64,000 nucleotides of DNA from Mesocentrotus franciscanus (GCA_037976565.1 CP137672.1:26996877-27060876), one strand, 5' to 3'. Shown: positions 21,167 to 33,763, numbered from the stretch's first letter. Notes: a model not told the origin generated them from the sequence alone. Program-made: numbers and translations.

Positions 21167-22435
21167 TTATTGATGAGAGGCATATAGGCGTACTAGCGTA
21201 TTATATAATAAGAATAAGGTTTTATGCGGTAGAAGAAACTTTAACTTTGAAATTATCCCAATGCTTTTGGAACTGCTCATTGTAACATGGTGTAAATGCT
21301 TATTCCATGTCAAAGATTGATCTATAATTACACCCCAAAACTTGGAATTAGTCTTCTTCTCTATTATCATATCATCGATCTTAATTTATACTGGTGGGTC
21401 CCTTTTATGAGAATGATGTTTAAAATACATGAAATTTGTCTTTTTATATTAAGAAAAAGTTTATTGGACTTAAACCAGTTTGATACAATTTGATACTATC
21501 AATTTCATGATTTAAGATATTATTTAATGAGTTAAGGTCTGTGTGAGAACTAAAGATATATTTGACAAGATGTCGATCGTTGACATATAGAAGAAATAAT
21601 AGGGGCCCAAAATGGAGCCTTGAGGGACACCATATTGGACTAATAGGGAATCACAAAGCCATTAAATATAACATATTGTCTTCTGTTTGTTAAATAATCT
21701 TTAAACCATAAGAGTAATGGACCCCGAATCCCATAATGACTGAGTTTGGAAAGTAGGATAGCGTGATTGAGCGTATCAAACGCTTTACTCAGGTCACAGA
21801 ATATACCAATAACATATTCTTTGTTAGCTCTGGCGCTTGTAATTTTGTCATGAATTTGAATTAATGCTAGGTCAGTTGAGTAATTTTTCCTGAAACCATA
21901 TTCATTTGAATTAAGTATATTGTGTTTGTTGATAAATTTATATAGCCTAGTATAAACAATTTTTTCTAAGACTTTTGATATACTTGGAAGTAAAGAAACG
22001 GGGCAATAATTGCTAATTTCATGTGGATCGTCTTTTCTAAAAATTAGATTGACTTTAGCTGTTTTAAATAAATCAGGGAATACACCTTGTGATAACGAGT
22101 GATTAAATATGTGAGTTAAGGGCATAGCAAGTGGGTAGATTATTTCTTTTAGGAGAGACATACTAATTATATCGCAACCATTTTGAGCTGTTAAGAGATC
22201 GGATAATGTTAATAATTTCGTTGGGGTTAGTTGGGGTTAAGAAGAAAGACTCTTTATTGTGTTCTGAAAGATAGTCTGAGAAATGAGCTTTGGGGCAGTT
22301 AATTTTGCTGGCAGGTTCGGGTTCGATACTCGTAAGAAATGAATTAAATAAGATTGCATAAAGATTATGATCATGTATTTTAGTACCATTTAGAGTCATG
22401 TTATCCGTGGGTGGGGGATTTGTCTTTGTTCCCAT
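21167..22435 (-). pseudogene. Reverse transcriptase relic of a CR1/L2-like LINE, minus strand
   Basis: Three broken frames run from 22435 down to 21167. They contain linker (FFLTPTNPNEI), ISNYCPVSLLPSISKVLE, EYGFRKNYST and the catalytic FCDLSKAFDTLNH, then GVPQGS on the minus strand near 21620. A damaged finger-palm region follows, then the thumb (KFWGVIIDQSLTWNKH). Stops and frameshifts show it is dead. Its 3' end may extend to the TTGAA tail near 20195. Confidence 0.8.
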
Positions 22436-24250
22436 GACCTCTTTGATGTTTTTTCCAAGTTACATTAGTATTTGAACTGGCTTTTTTATTCTAAATAATG
22501 TAATTTGTAATATTTGCTATCGTGTATAATGTCAAGGAGAATTTCAGGAGTAAAGGCGTGTGAAACTATTTAATGATATAAAAAATGTAGAGTACCGGTA
22601 ATTTGGAGAGTTATCAACTGCATGTCTGGTTCGTGCATGGTGGTGTGTTCGTATGTATACGTAGTGCAAGTGTGTAGGTAATTTCAATATACAGTACAAT
22701 TGAGAAAACAATGAGACCCATCTTGGTCAGTTACAATAGATAGTTGCAGAAGAGCAGAGCCCGACCACCTGAGCTAAAGGTGTGATCTTTTGACACACAA
22801 AGTAGAGGGGATCATTAAACCAACATAAACTAAATACTTGTCAGCCCAGTGGAAAGTGCACCTTTCACTCATTCATGATTTAAAAAATGTTACCCATGAT
22901 CCCTGGAGGCCTTAACTAAATTAAATAGCTTCCAATGGTCAAGTATGTTTAATAATTATTGTATGATCTAGTGATTTTCATTTCCTTTTTTTCTTCAATT
23001 TTGGTAATAAAATACAAATGAAAGCCAGGTTGTTCACACAATGGGCCCCTCGCTCAGCGCGTCGCGTACTAGTACAACCGCGTCACAATGATATTTCCAC
23101 TCATCAAGACCAAAAGGTAGTGAGTCTCCCCACGCGTGTTAAGCAATTTTGGTGCAGACCTAGAGCGCCGCGGTGGACCGGCGTGAAGGTCGGTCAGCCG
23201 TGACGTGGTCATGCCATTTGCCAACGTCAAGTGCGCGTATACGGACGAGTTCCGTGAATGACACTGGTGAAATTACAAAATAAAGAGATTTGCTCCTAGA
23301 TCCTTCTGTTAGCACACATATACGGTAAATACCCAATGGAGCATCCATTACTCGTTTAGTATGCAAATGTTAGAGTAAACAATCGGGGTCACCCGCTCAA
23401 ACATTTGAATATAGTCATTCATAAAAAAAGGGAAATATGTAATTTTCACATGTTGCTTTGCGTGAACAAAAGGGGGTAAACTTTTGACACAGCACAATAA
23501 GAGGGGCGTTGGAATAACACTTCAAGCGATTTGTGTACCAAAGCCTCACCATTTTAATGTTTATGTGGGGCATAATTATTCACTTGATATGTAGAGGTTT
23601 GAGTATAAACAAGTTGACACCCATAGAGAAGGAAAGTGCAATTTCCACGTGTTTCTTTGCTTGAACACGTATACACACACACAAATATGAAGTCTTGTGG
23701 CACACAAAATAGATGAAGGGGAAATAAACATTAAAGTTTGCTAACAAATCCAGACCTAGATACATATATTTGTTAACAAATTGAGCCTACGGTGTACAAG
23801 CGTTTTGCATGTTTGATTTGTTAACTTTTAAAAAGACAATAACAATTGAATGTTATATACAATTAAGAGGTTGGAATTGGGTTTTAACCTTCCTACTCAT
23901 CAAGGGGAAATGGTGACAAATACTTGCCTCTTACCTAACTGGGTCACTTGTCAGTAACCCTGGAGGTTTATAACTGCATTTATACATGTAGGATGGGGGG
24001 GGGGGTAATACCCAAATAAATCAGGTCCAAACTCTAATACTAAAGAGTGTATATTCAATTTGATAATTCAGGCTTTAACACATATAGATAAGCATTAAAA
24101 CATTCAATATTTGCCACCAGATGGACTCCTTTCTAGCATGACCTATATACAGAAAATGTCTTGGCATAAACAAGAATCACCCAAAGTCCTGGTTACAAAT
24201 TGGCTTCAACACTTCAAAGCAAAGATTTACTTTTATTATTATAATTGTAT
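22436..24250. other. No gene recognised
   Basis: AT-rich sequence with a few short palindromes and a G-run near 23995. No reading frame resembles a known family and no repeat ends were defined. Confidence 0.4.
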
Positions 24251-24549
24251 TTCATGTACTGTGTAAACTGGTTGATCTGTAGTCGGTGCGTTAGGCGTTA
24301 GGCAAACATAACAAGTAAATATTCTATTAATATGTAGCTTATCATGTACTGCGCCAAGGATAAACCCTATAATAGTCACAAAATGATTGCCAACCTACAA
24401 CAAACAATGTCTGGTTCAAAAGTTCATTTATCTATGTCATTACACTGCAAAGGGCACTTTATGGAGCCTCTTTTCACTAGCGTATTCGGAGGAGACAGGG
24501 GGCAATTTTCCCTTCCTAAAATATTTCCGGAAAAAATGCAGCATCTAAA
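24250..24549 (+). repeat. Block A of a repeat whose uninterrupted paralogue is 34545-35243
   Basis: Close match to 34545-34840 in the same orientation (GGTTGATCTGTAGTC, GATTGCCAACCTACAACAAA, GCAATTTTCCCTTCCTAAAA, ATGCAGCATCT). Small ORFs here are not conserved between the copies. Confidence 0.8.
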
Positions 24550-25274
24550 AGGAGAACTAACCCCAAAGAATAAGTGTAGGTATTCTGAAAAACAAGATGG
24601 ATTCCTGCCTTTTGACGTACAATAAAGCTTACGAACGTGTAAAAGAGATATATGAATGAAGATTTCTTGGCATGATGTCATGCCTTTTTGCATGACATGG
24701 GCGCAGTCATTTTCTTGAAAATCTGACGCACCAGGCGGAGTTGTATATGTATCATGCACCAAGCTTTAATTGGAGAGACTTTTTAATTCAATAACAAAAT
24801 CTTTACTTTTCAATGAGGGAAAATCATAGCCGAGAAGGTAAAAATTGCATTTGGTGAAAAATATATAATAGGGTAACAATTGTAACTCATTTAAAAATAC
24901 TAAAATACCACGGTTGAAAAATCTATTTCATTTACGCGAAACCTTCACCCCAGAACAGCACCAACTTATTTACGCAATTTAAATTCTGGCAATTGGAGTA
25001 CAAAGGATAATAGCATGTGAATGAAATGCTTTAACACCACAAACACCTGGGAAGGAAGCATCCACAACTTTGAATACATTTAGTTGATAAACGACTCCGC
25101 ATAGTACGTCATGCAATCAAGAAAATGGCGATGCCCATGTCTTGCTGAGAACTGTACTTTATTCTTGCTTTATGCCTTTCTCATACACTTTGGTGGGGAA
25201 TCTTGTAGATTGATGGGCAAGAATGCAATAAATCTCTCAGAACAACTAAAGTCTTTCTTTGGGGCTAGTCTCCT
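24550..25274. mobile_element. TTAA-type MITE (AGGAGAACTAACCCC family)
   Basis: Ends AGGAGAACTAACCCCAAAGA and TCTTTGGGGCTAGTCTCCT, flanked by a TTAA at 25275 and a mutated TAAA at 24546. The paralogue at 34.84 kb lacks it, which supports it being an insertion. Confidence 0.7.
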
Positions 25275-25865
25275 TTAATATCTACTATAGGTTTTTGCGG
25301 CCAATTTCACACTTTTTTAATTCAAGTTCATATTCCGAGCATTCGATTTCGCCCAAGTTGCACTCGCAGCGCTGACTCAGGTTTAAAATTCAAAATCCAT
25401 TCATTCAAATTCACTATCCGTGCAATCATTTCTTAAATCGGGTTATTCATATGTTAACTAAGAGCGTACATTTCGTGCAAAGAGCATTTAAATTCATCTA
25501 ATGCCGGCTACGGTACCTCGATGATCATTCAAATTCGTGAATGAGCAAGCATATTTGAAATAAGTGCATTCAAGTTCAAATTCAAATGACACTCGGTTAC
25601 TTTTTCCCTTTCAACTCATCAAAGATTGTACAAATATCACACTTTTCGTGGCATGTTCAAATTATATAAATGCACATACCAAGATATGCCTAAGATCAGA
25701 AAATTTCAAATGTTATGTTTATTTTGTGGTGGACTCGGGTGTATATAATGTCTGAGTATTGTGAAATGTTGATCTTAGGATGGGTGAAGTATATTTGTTC
25801 TTGTAGGGGGTGGTATCCGTGTCTAATGTTGTGTGATTTCATCAGCAAAGTATATCTTTATATTG

Positions 25866-26424
25866 TCTGAAAAATCAGACAAACCAATCAAAAAAAATTT
25901 GAGCAAAATCGGATAACTAATAAGAAAGTTATGAATTTTTAATGACATGAAAAACTTTGAAAATCACTACACAAATTGACAACTCACTCATGAGTCTGTG
26001 ACGTCATGTCCTCACTATCCATTAATTATTTTCTTTATATTGATAATATAAATTTCCTATTTTCTCCCTCAGAATCTTATTTCTTCACACCAGCATCCAA
26101 GTTAGATTGATAGTAATATGTTTTTGTGTGGATGCACTAATATAGAGTAATTTTTTCCAGTTAAATCATGAAAAATGTGAATTTTGATAAACTATTTATA
26201 TAAAAATCAATAATTATGAATAAACATTATTCAGAAAATAGTATCAATTCTTCAAAGTTCATGAAAATCTTTGTGAAATGTCATCCACGCAATATGATAC
26301 AAATCATATATCCTGGGCAAAGGCATGGGGAAATCAAGTTTTAGGGGATAAAAAGGGAAATTAATGGGATTTAACTATATACAGCAATTGATAAATAGTG
26401 AGGACACGACGTCACAAACTGATA
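25866..26424 (-). mobile_element. AGCCCAAGTCC-family MITE, opposite-orientation partial copy
   Basis: Shares AATCAGACAAACCAATCA, CCAGCATCCAAGTTAGATTG and GGGGATAAAAAGGGAAATTAA with the copy at 37903-38683, in reverse order. The outer ends are lost. Confidence 0.75.

Positions 26425-26430
<6 letters not shown>

Positions 26431-26478
<48 letters not shown>
26431..26478. repeat. TA microsatellite
   Basis: An uninterrupted TA run, then TA with G substitutions to about 26493. Other TA runs lie at 38985-39008 and 47456-47476. Confidence 0.95.
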
Positions 26479-26485
<7 letters not shown>

Positions 26486-26737
26486 GTATATATATAATTA
26501 GCGTTATGATAATCAAATACATGATCAAAAGGCAACAATAATTGTCAGATAAACAAATAACATTTACTAAACTGTGGAGATTTCATTGTGTTACAGTGAT
26601 TAACAATAATTCCAAGTAGGCCTAATCAATTTAAAGAAATCAAAATTTCCCTCTTATCTTGAATCCCTCTAAATATTACACTAAATTGAATGCACGTAGT
26701 AGGAAATTGATCACCAAAAATGAGATTTAATGATCAG

Positions 26738-27290
26738 GATCAATTACCCCCTCGGCAATCACCTACCGGAAAATTACCCCCCCCCCCGGAAAAATACCTC
26801 CAAGGACAATTACCCCCAGAAAATTATCCCCAGGACAATTACCCCCCCACCCCAGGACATTTACCCCGGAAAATGACTCCCCGAGGACAATTACCCCCGA
26901 AGACAATTCCCCGGAAAATTACCCACCGGAAAAATACCCCCGAGGACAACTACTCCCAGAAAATAACCCCGGAAAATTACCCCGAGGACTATTACCCTCC
27001 TCACCCCAGAGGACAATTACCCCCCTCGTGAAAGGGAAGTCCAGCCTGATAAAAAGTTGGTTTTAATAAAAGCAGATTTCTTTTTTTCGAGGGTTAATTA
27101 TCATCGGGGAGTAATTGTCCACGGGGGATGATTGTCCTACGGGATAATTTTCTGGGTGGTAATTGTCCGCGAGGTGTTGATTGTCCTCGGGGGATAATTG
27201 TCCTTGGGGGTAGTTTTCCTGGGGGTAGTTTTCCGGGGGGTTATTTTCCGGGGGTGTTTGCCAAGGGGCTAATTGTCCTAGAACCGCCCT
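26738..27290. repeat. Foldback of short GGAAAATTACCCC units
   Basis: The left arm (26738-27035) repeats variants of GAGGACAATTACCCC and GGAAAATTACCCC; the right arm (27085-27290) carries the complement (GGGGATAATTGTCC, GGGGTAGTTTTCC). Proline-rich reading frames on both strands are by-products of the repeat. Confidence 0.75.
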
Positions 27291-27534
27291 AAACAGGCTC
27301 ATCGTGAGCGTCGCGTTAATTTGAATGCACGAAGTAGAAAATTGTACGCACATTATTTTGTGAATTTGATATCACCGAACAGGAATAAGAGTGCCGATAA
27401 ATATAATTGATTGCTCAGAATTTGAATCTGAATGCCTGAATTCACCTGCGAGCGACCGCTATGTCAAATTGAATGCACGTTCATGAATTTTAATGAAAAA
27501 AAATGCGAAATTGGCCGCAAACACCTATATTAGA

Positions 27535-27600
27535 GCTTGAGCGGTTTTTGCTCCTTTCTTCGCCCCTCTGCAAGGACGCACGTTTGCCACAAGTGGAATT
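27535..27600 (+). repeat. Block B of the 34.5 kb paralogue
   Basis: Matches 34848-34925 (GCTTGAGCGG, CTTTCTTCGCCCCT, CGTTTGCCACA). It lies directly outside the right end of the 25282-27534 element. Confidence 0.7.
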
Positions 27601-27852
27601 TAGTGTTAGTATAAAATTAAGTATTGCACTTTAATAGAAGGTTTCAACAAATTCCTGTTACTATTTCGAGTTGTGCGGTGCATAATATCATGTCGTAGTA
27701 CAAATTTTGAAGGAGCTAAATTATTAAATTATTAAAAAAAACAGGCAACAAGTGGCCTTGTCGAACAATTCATTTAGAGTTGGCCATTTTAGGCCAGCCA
27801 AGACCTGTCGCGATGGAATGTGCCAAGACTGTCTAGAAATAGTATAAGCTGC

Positions 27853-30800
27853 TCACAGTTTCTGTTTCATTAAGAGGGGAATGTTTTCAACATGTTTACT
27901 AAATGTGAGATTTACGTCAATGGTAACAAACAAACATTTATAGGCTGAGACACATTCCAGTCGCTTACCATTTACATCAACCTTTAAGGTCGCGTCATCA
28001 TAAGTATTAATCCTTTGGTGTGAACCCACCAACATAACTTTAGTCTTGTCTGTGTTTAAAATCACTTTGTTCATCAATGTCCATTCATGAAGTTACACAT
28101 TGTGTGATTCAGTTTATTTTGAATCTCTTGGATAGATGTTTCACTCACAGACAGTGTTGCATCGTCTGCATACATAAACACACTTAGTCAGGTGGCTTAG
28201 CGTCAAATTTGTCGATTATCGTTACTTGCCGGATAAAAGCACCATTTTTGGTACAGGGTTTCCTTAGGACCTACTAAACGATATTAGGCTAGGAGCCCCC
28301 GGCAAAAATTCAATTTAAGGGTGTGGGGGCAGGGCGTCTTTTTGGAGCCCCCAAATGATTTTATAACATTGATTTGTTGTTGTACAAATGCCATTTTTGG
28401 TACAGGGCTTCCTTAGGACCTACTGAACGATATTAGGGTAGGAGCCCCCGGCAAGAATATCATATAAGGGTGTGGGGCGGGGCATCGCCTCGTAGCCCCC
28501 AAATAATTTAGAAGGTAATATATAACATTCATTTGTTGTTGTAAAATTGCCATTTTTGGTACAGGGCTTCCTTAGGACCTACTGAACAATACTAGGGTAG
28601 GAGCCCCCTGCAAGAATATCATATAAGGGTGTGGGGCGGGGGCGTCGCTTTGTAGCCCCCAAATAATTTAGAAGGTAATATAACATTTATTTTTTGTTGT
28701 ACAAATGCCAGTTTTGGTAGAGGGCTTCCTTAGGACCTACTGAACGATATTAGGGTAGGAGCCCCCGGCAAGAATATCATATAAGGGTGTGGGACAGGGG
28801 TGTCGCCTCGTAGTCTACAAACAATTTGTAAGGTAATATAACATTGAGTTTTTGTTGTACAACGCCACGGGGCCCCAATCACACATATATGAATATTTAT
28901 GCCGGGGCTCCTACCCATCATTTAGCAGGTCCTAATGAAGCCCTGTACCAAAATGGCGTTTTACAACTCAAATCAATGCTATATTACCTCATAAATTATT
29001 TGTGGGCTACGAGGCGACGACCCTGCCTCACACCCTTATACGATATTCTTGCCGGGGCTCTTACCCTATATCGTTCAGTAGGTCCTAAGGAAGCCCTGTA
29101 CCAAAATGGCGTTTGTACAACTACAAATAAATGTTATATTACCTTCTAAAATATTTGGGGCTACGAGGCGACGCCCTGCCCCACACCCTTATATGATATT
29201 CTTGCCGGAGGCTCCTACCCTATATCGTTCAGTATGTCCTAAGGAAGCCCTCTAAAAATGGCATTTGTACAACAACAAATCAATGTTATATTACCTTCTA
29301 AATTATTTGGGGGCTACGAGGCGACGCCCCGCCCCACACCCTTATATGATACTCTTGCCGGGGGCTCCTACCCTAATATCGTTTAGTTGGTCCTAAGGAA
29401 GCCCTGTACCAAAAATGGCATTTGTACAACAACAAATCAATGTTATAAAATCATTTGGGGTCCAAAAAGACGCCCCGCCCCAAACCCTTCAATTGAATTT
29501 TTGCCGGGGGCTCCTAGCCTAATATCGTTTAGTAGGTCCTAAGGAAGCCCTGTACCAAAAATGGTGCTTTTATCCGGCAAGTAACGATAATTTCACTAAG
29601 CCACCTGACTAACTATACATTTGATCATCTGATCATTAATCAGAATGATAAATAGAAGCGGCCCTAATACCGAGCGCTGAGGCACGCCTGGGCGAACATC
29701 CCTTTCAACCGAGGGTTTATTGAATTTCTTTCGGTTTGCTAAATAGGACTTGAACCAACGTATGCTCTGTTCAGAACAACCATATTGAGCGAGTTTCTGT
29801 AGCAGAATTGAGTGATTTACTGTCCCGAAAGCTTTTCGAAAATCAATAAAAGCAAGACCATTAACAATTCCCTTATCTACATTGCTGGCCCAATGATCGA
29901 TCATGCATAACAATGCCGTTTCACAGAAATGTCCTGGTCGAAACCCGAATTGGTTTCCACAAAGTTTATTATTCTGTAATAAGTACTGGTACAGATGCTT
30001 GTGGACAGCCCCTTTCTACTACCTTTGATACTACAGAGAGTAGAGATATCTGTCTAGTTCTCAACTTTACTTTTGATGCCAGATTTGTGGATGGGCTGAA
30101 TTCGAGCTAATTTCCAGGATTCAGGCACGGACTGAGTTGATAAAGATAGATTAATATGTAAGTTAGGCTTTCAATCAAAATCGGTTTAAGTAGTTTAAGT
30201 TTAAGTAGTTTAGTTGGCGTACCGTCAGGGCCTGTTGCTTTCTTAGACGACATTTTAGATAATTCATTAAAAACAAACTCAGACGTAATGTATGGGAGAT
30301 GAAATTGATCAATGCCGCCATCATGTTCTGCATTTGAATCATTATATTTAAAAAATGACTCTCATTTCCTCTTACTCCTCCAATGCCTTCGATACAATCC
30401 ACTTCATTAGTAGTCAAATATTTGATGGATTCTATAAAATAATAATTCAAGCTGTTTGCTACATTTATTGGATTTGAAACAGTGTCACCATCAATTTCTA
30501 GACTGATTTCATTTCTCGGTCTTGCTTTGGTAATAACCTTCAAAGTGCTCCAAAGTGCATTTGTATTACCAAATGTATTTTGCAATAAACTATTTATATG
30601 CTCAAACCTTGCCAATCGTATGTTTTTAGTAATAATATTTTTGACTTGTATATATTTGTTCCACATAGAATTATTACCACTTCTTATAGCTTGTCTATAT
30701 TATGAATCACGTATTTCCATTAGTTCGATAATGTAACCTGTAACCCAGGGACAAGGGTTAGATCTCATCCGTTTCTGTTTTATTGTGGCATGCATATTAA

Positions 30801-31777
30801 CAGCTGCCATAAAAACATAGCATACCACTTGTTTCAAGTCTCCGTTGCATCAGTCATGGACAAAATAGTTTGAAAAGGCATTATAGACAACGAACTGACG
30901 AAATCATCTTTGTTAAACGTAGCATAACTACGATATTTTATCACATTTATTCCACTTTCATATGTTTATTACTGTCAATCACTGTATATACAGTACCATA
31001 AAGTGGCAAATAAGATTGGTTTCTATAATACCACTTTAACACGTTCTTCCAAAGTAATACGTGTTGGTGACTTAATCATTTGGTGCATGAGAAATCCTGT
31101 CATAGCTGACTTTAATCTTTGAGTAGATGAATCACAATTCGAAAAGAGTAAATCACAATTAAAATCACCAAGAACAATGATTTCTTCACTTCGATTGATT
31201 GCGTTATTCAACATGTCGTCAAGCCTGTCAAAAAATTAAAGAGGTGAATTTGGCGGCCTATACAAAGTACACAATAAAAGTGGTCAAGTAAGGAAATTGC
31301 ATTTCAATCACAAACATTCAATTTCTGTGTTCAAATCTAAACATTGAGAATAGTGAATATTATTGTTAATGTATATGTATATAACCACTCCGCCACCATG
31401 TCTTGTACGGTCTTTGCGTATCATATCAAAGCCATCGATATGAATGTCGTTGTCCAATATATCGTCATGTCACAGTGTGACTCTGATATCGTAATAATAT
31501 CAAAGGGACATTTCTTTACCATGAATCTCAATTGATCTATTTTAGCAGGAAGGGAGTATATATTAAAATGACCTAATCGGATCCCAATGTCTGAAATAAC
31601 TGGAATACATCCATTTACTAAAACAATGTCTTCATGACTATTGTCTAATCTCTGTGACTGTTGAGGAGTCTCCGGGCTGTTTGTAGACAATCTGCCAGTC
31701 TCGTGGGAAAACCCGGTCGGACACGGTTGCAGTGAAACAAAATAAACCGCGCGCAAGGAAGATCCCTGAGAATGCAT
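27853..31777 (-). pseudogene. Endonuclease-reverse transcriptase relic of the split LINE
   Basis: Broken reading frames at 31777-31421 and 31214-31023 (endonuclease), 30666-30175 (linker), 29913-29596 (RT palm) and 28200-27853 (YADD box read from 28180 as FMYADDATLS, then thumb). The Asp of KAFGTVNH and the YADD pair remain, but stops, frameshifts and the foldback insertion make it non-functional. Confidence 0.75.
28184..29612. mobile_element. 1.43 kb foldback (palindromic) element of ~155 bp tandem units
   Basis: Ends TTAGTCAGGTGGCTTAG and its exact complement, then GTTACTTGCCGGATAAAAGC and complement. Each arm holds four or five ~155 bp units (TTTTGGTACAGGG, CTTCCTTAGGACCTACT, AGGGTAGGAGCCCCCGGCAA, AAGGGTGTGGGGC); the centre is near 28870. 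It interrupts the LINE reverse transcriptase just before its YADD box. Confidence 0.85.
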
Positions 31778-31832
31778 GTTATCAATTTTGTGCCTATATA
31801 TAGTTATAATGGGTTATTATGGAATGATTATA
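31741..31832 (+). repeat. Block C of the 34.5 kb paralogue
   Basis: Matches 35140-35243 (AATAAACCGCG.GCAAGGAAGATC, TAGTTATAATGG, GGAATGATTATATAAT). Confidence 0.8.
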
Positions 31833-32049
31833 TAATATTTGTTTTATATCCCACATCGGCAATAAGGTCTATTTAAAGTGAATTTTACATAATTAAAAGA
31901 ACTAGGTTTTCGCTCGCGGCGTTCTGATTTTGCAGACAGTTTAGCTTCAGCAGATATCAGTAGATATCGATATCATTTCGCGTAAGCTACTTTGCTATGC
32001 TTATTCAATAGGCCTATATGGGCAAGTGGGGCAGCGGAAAAAATTACTG

Positions 32050-32345
32050 CACAAAAGTACTATCGCAGGGTGATAGTACTAATCTATAATTAATCATGTG
32101 ACCTCGTTTAGACCAATCAGATTGCAAGATTCTTAGTATGCGGGATATAAAGTATAATATGATATAAGATAACGATTATTATACAAATAATGAATGCTTA
32201 TGAGTTCAATAGTGCGAATATTTTCATGAGTTGAATGGAATTAGCGTTATCTTTCAATGAATGAAAATATTTGCACTATTGAACGAATGAAAAACATTCA
32301 TTATTTGTTTTATACAACATCTTTCAACAAATTATGCTTTGCTCC
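32050..32345. repeat. AT-rich palindromic repeat related to the recombinase-flanking palindromes
   Basis: AGTACTATCGCAGGGTGATAGTACT is a short hairpin. Then come ACCAATCAGATTGCAAGATTC and ATATAAAGTATAATATGAT, like 10835-10885, and a long palindrome around GAATAT/ATGAATG words centred near 32235. Confidence 0.6.
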
Positions 32346-32354
32346 TTATATTAA

Positions 32355-32744
32355 AGGTAAAGACCAGTTTTGGAAACGCCCTTCTCTCAAAAAATGAAAT
32401 GGAAGCTCTCATTACCAATCATGTGAAAGAATATGTTTTGACTAATACGTGATGATACAAATTTTGCCGGGAAACCGCCTACTAATTGATATATTTGGTA
32501 AATTATTATATCTATTGGGACCAAATAGATATCGCGCACGTGGTCGCGTAGTCCCATATACATCTTTCTGTGTACAGTGCTTGTAACTTTACCAAGACTG
32601 GGCCAAATTTCTTATTATTTTGATGATTCCAGAACCTTGCAGTACACACCAATACTTATATGCTACATGATCAACCTTTTCTGATCGATTCCACAACGTT
32701 TCTTTCACAATGCAATCGCATGACCAGAACTGGTCTTTATCTTT
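32355..32744. mobile_element. TTAA-flanked MITE (AGGTAAAGACCAGTT family)
   Basis: 390 bp with ends AGGTAAAGACCAGTTTT and AGAACTGGTCTTTATCT, flanked by TTAA at 32351 and 32745. Confidence 0.85.
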
Positions 32745-33379
32745 AATTTAAAGATAAATTAAAGTTGAGTCAGGCCTTCTCGATTACATTCAGATTGCCT
32801 TCGCGTCAGATGCGCGCAGAGCACAATGAGATACATGCAGGGCAGAGAGTGTGTGTGTGTGTGTGCATTGTACGCAGTCTGCATATAACCAGGGAGGTGG
32901 AATTTTACAGGCTACTTGTTATCGAAATATTTACGAGGAGAAGCTAAATGAAATCCAATGGTTTGGGATATGTTCTGTCCCTTGAAGCTAACTCCAAACA
33001 GTTTGTTTTGGACGAGTTAAAATACTTATACTTCTTGTGAAACTCATGTAGCAATATAATACAGGCAAACCGATGAGGCCACCCAAGGGAAACGTAGAAA
33101 GTGGTTATTGTAGACAGGTTCTGACGACCCACTCCATTTAAAATGTAATACGCTTCAAATGTTCTATCCTATAACCTATACATTAGGGAATATGCGTAGG
33201 GCCTTTGATGCGGGTAGTTGCCACGTAAAAATAATAAACGATCTTTTTATATTTTCTTTTCATACAAATATTGAATAAAATTATTAGTCCACTCATAGCT
33301 GGAGGATTTCTAGTCCTTTTGCCAGCCATAGTCTACCCAATTAATGACATGTGATGGCGTTGCACATCGACTAAAAAGT

Positions 33380-33614
33380 TTTGACGGAGATTATGACAGG
33401 GTCGGAGGCGTCATAACTCATTATTAGTCAGGATGTTGTCCTTTATTTTGGCAAAGAGGGCTTCGTTCAACGCTTATCGGACAATAAGCTTACTGGCGCT
33501 GATCGAGTTATTCAAGAAGTTAGACTTATAACGGTTTCGAGAAACGGTACGCGGGCCCCAAATCGATCTCCAAGGCATACCGCATATACGCAATAGTTTT
33601 CATTTGATGGAAAT
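33380..33614 (+). promoter_or_regulatory. Presumed 5' flank of the 2-hydroxyacid oxidase gene
   Basis: Non-repetitive, moderately GC-rich sequence before the start codon. No clear TATA box is seen. A tiny upstream ORF (ATG GAA ATA TGA, 33607-33618) overlaps the main ATG at 33615 by its stop codon. Confidence 0.3.
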
Positions 33615-33763
33615 ATGACGACCTCGTCAGGGACCTCATTGACGACCATCGAGGATTTTCGACGTCGGGCTAAGGAGCTGGTGTCATCAGAAGGCTGGTC
33701 ATTTTACAACGATGCCTCGGGACGAAGATCGACATATCGAGATAGTATGGCTGCCTTTAACCG
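33615..33763 (+). CDS. 2-hydroxyacid oxidase exon 1 (start)
   Basis: The ATG opens MTTSSGTSLTTIEDFRRRA..., followed by EGWSFYNDASG, which aligns with the family's conserved N-terminal YYxSGA segment (FMN and substrate Tyr). It ends AAFNR, donor GTAAGT, phase 2. It is the first ATG whose frame fits; an ATG 8 bases upstream stops after three codons. Confidence 0.88.

Larger units (their letters stand above)
25282..27534. mobile_element. Composite element with ~50+ bp inverted ends (GTTTTTGCGGCCAATTTC family)
   Basis: The left end TAGGTTTTTGCGGCCAATTT and the right end (complement) TAGGTGTTTGCGGCCAATTT continue as imperfect inverted repeats rich in ATTCAAATTCA-like words. Inside sit another MITE (25866-26424), a TA microsatellite and a foldback (26738-27290). 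The paralogue at 34.85 kb lacks the whole block. Confidence 0.65.
27850..31780 (-). mobile_element. CR1/Jockey-like LINE, minus strand, split by a foldback element
   Basis: On the minus strand: an AP-endonuclease start at about 31600-31500 (LGHFNIYSLPAKIDQLR, FDIITISES), RTRHGGGVVIYI near 31400, LGDFNCDLL near 31150, then the linker and RT. The RT includes FIDFRKAFGTVNHSIL (29830) and GVPQ/GPLLF (29690). The YADD segment lies on the far side of the insertion at 28184-29612, and the thumb falls at 28077-27853. Frames are broken throughout. Confidence 0.8.

Noticed and set aside
26720..27353. Proline- and asparagine-rich reading frames on both strands
   Set aside because: By-products of the GGAAAATTACCCC foldback; both strands give similar low-complexity peptides.
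26988..27353. A CR1-type gag or ORF1 protein
   Set aside because: No zinc knuckle or coiled coil is seen; composition is set by the repeat.
28184..29612. CRISPR-like array
   Set aside because: Units are ~155 bp, palindromic as a whole and without unique spacers, in an animal-like genome: a foldback element.
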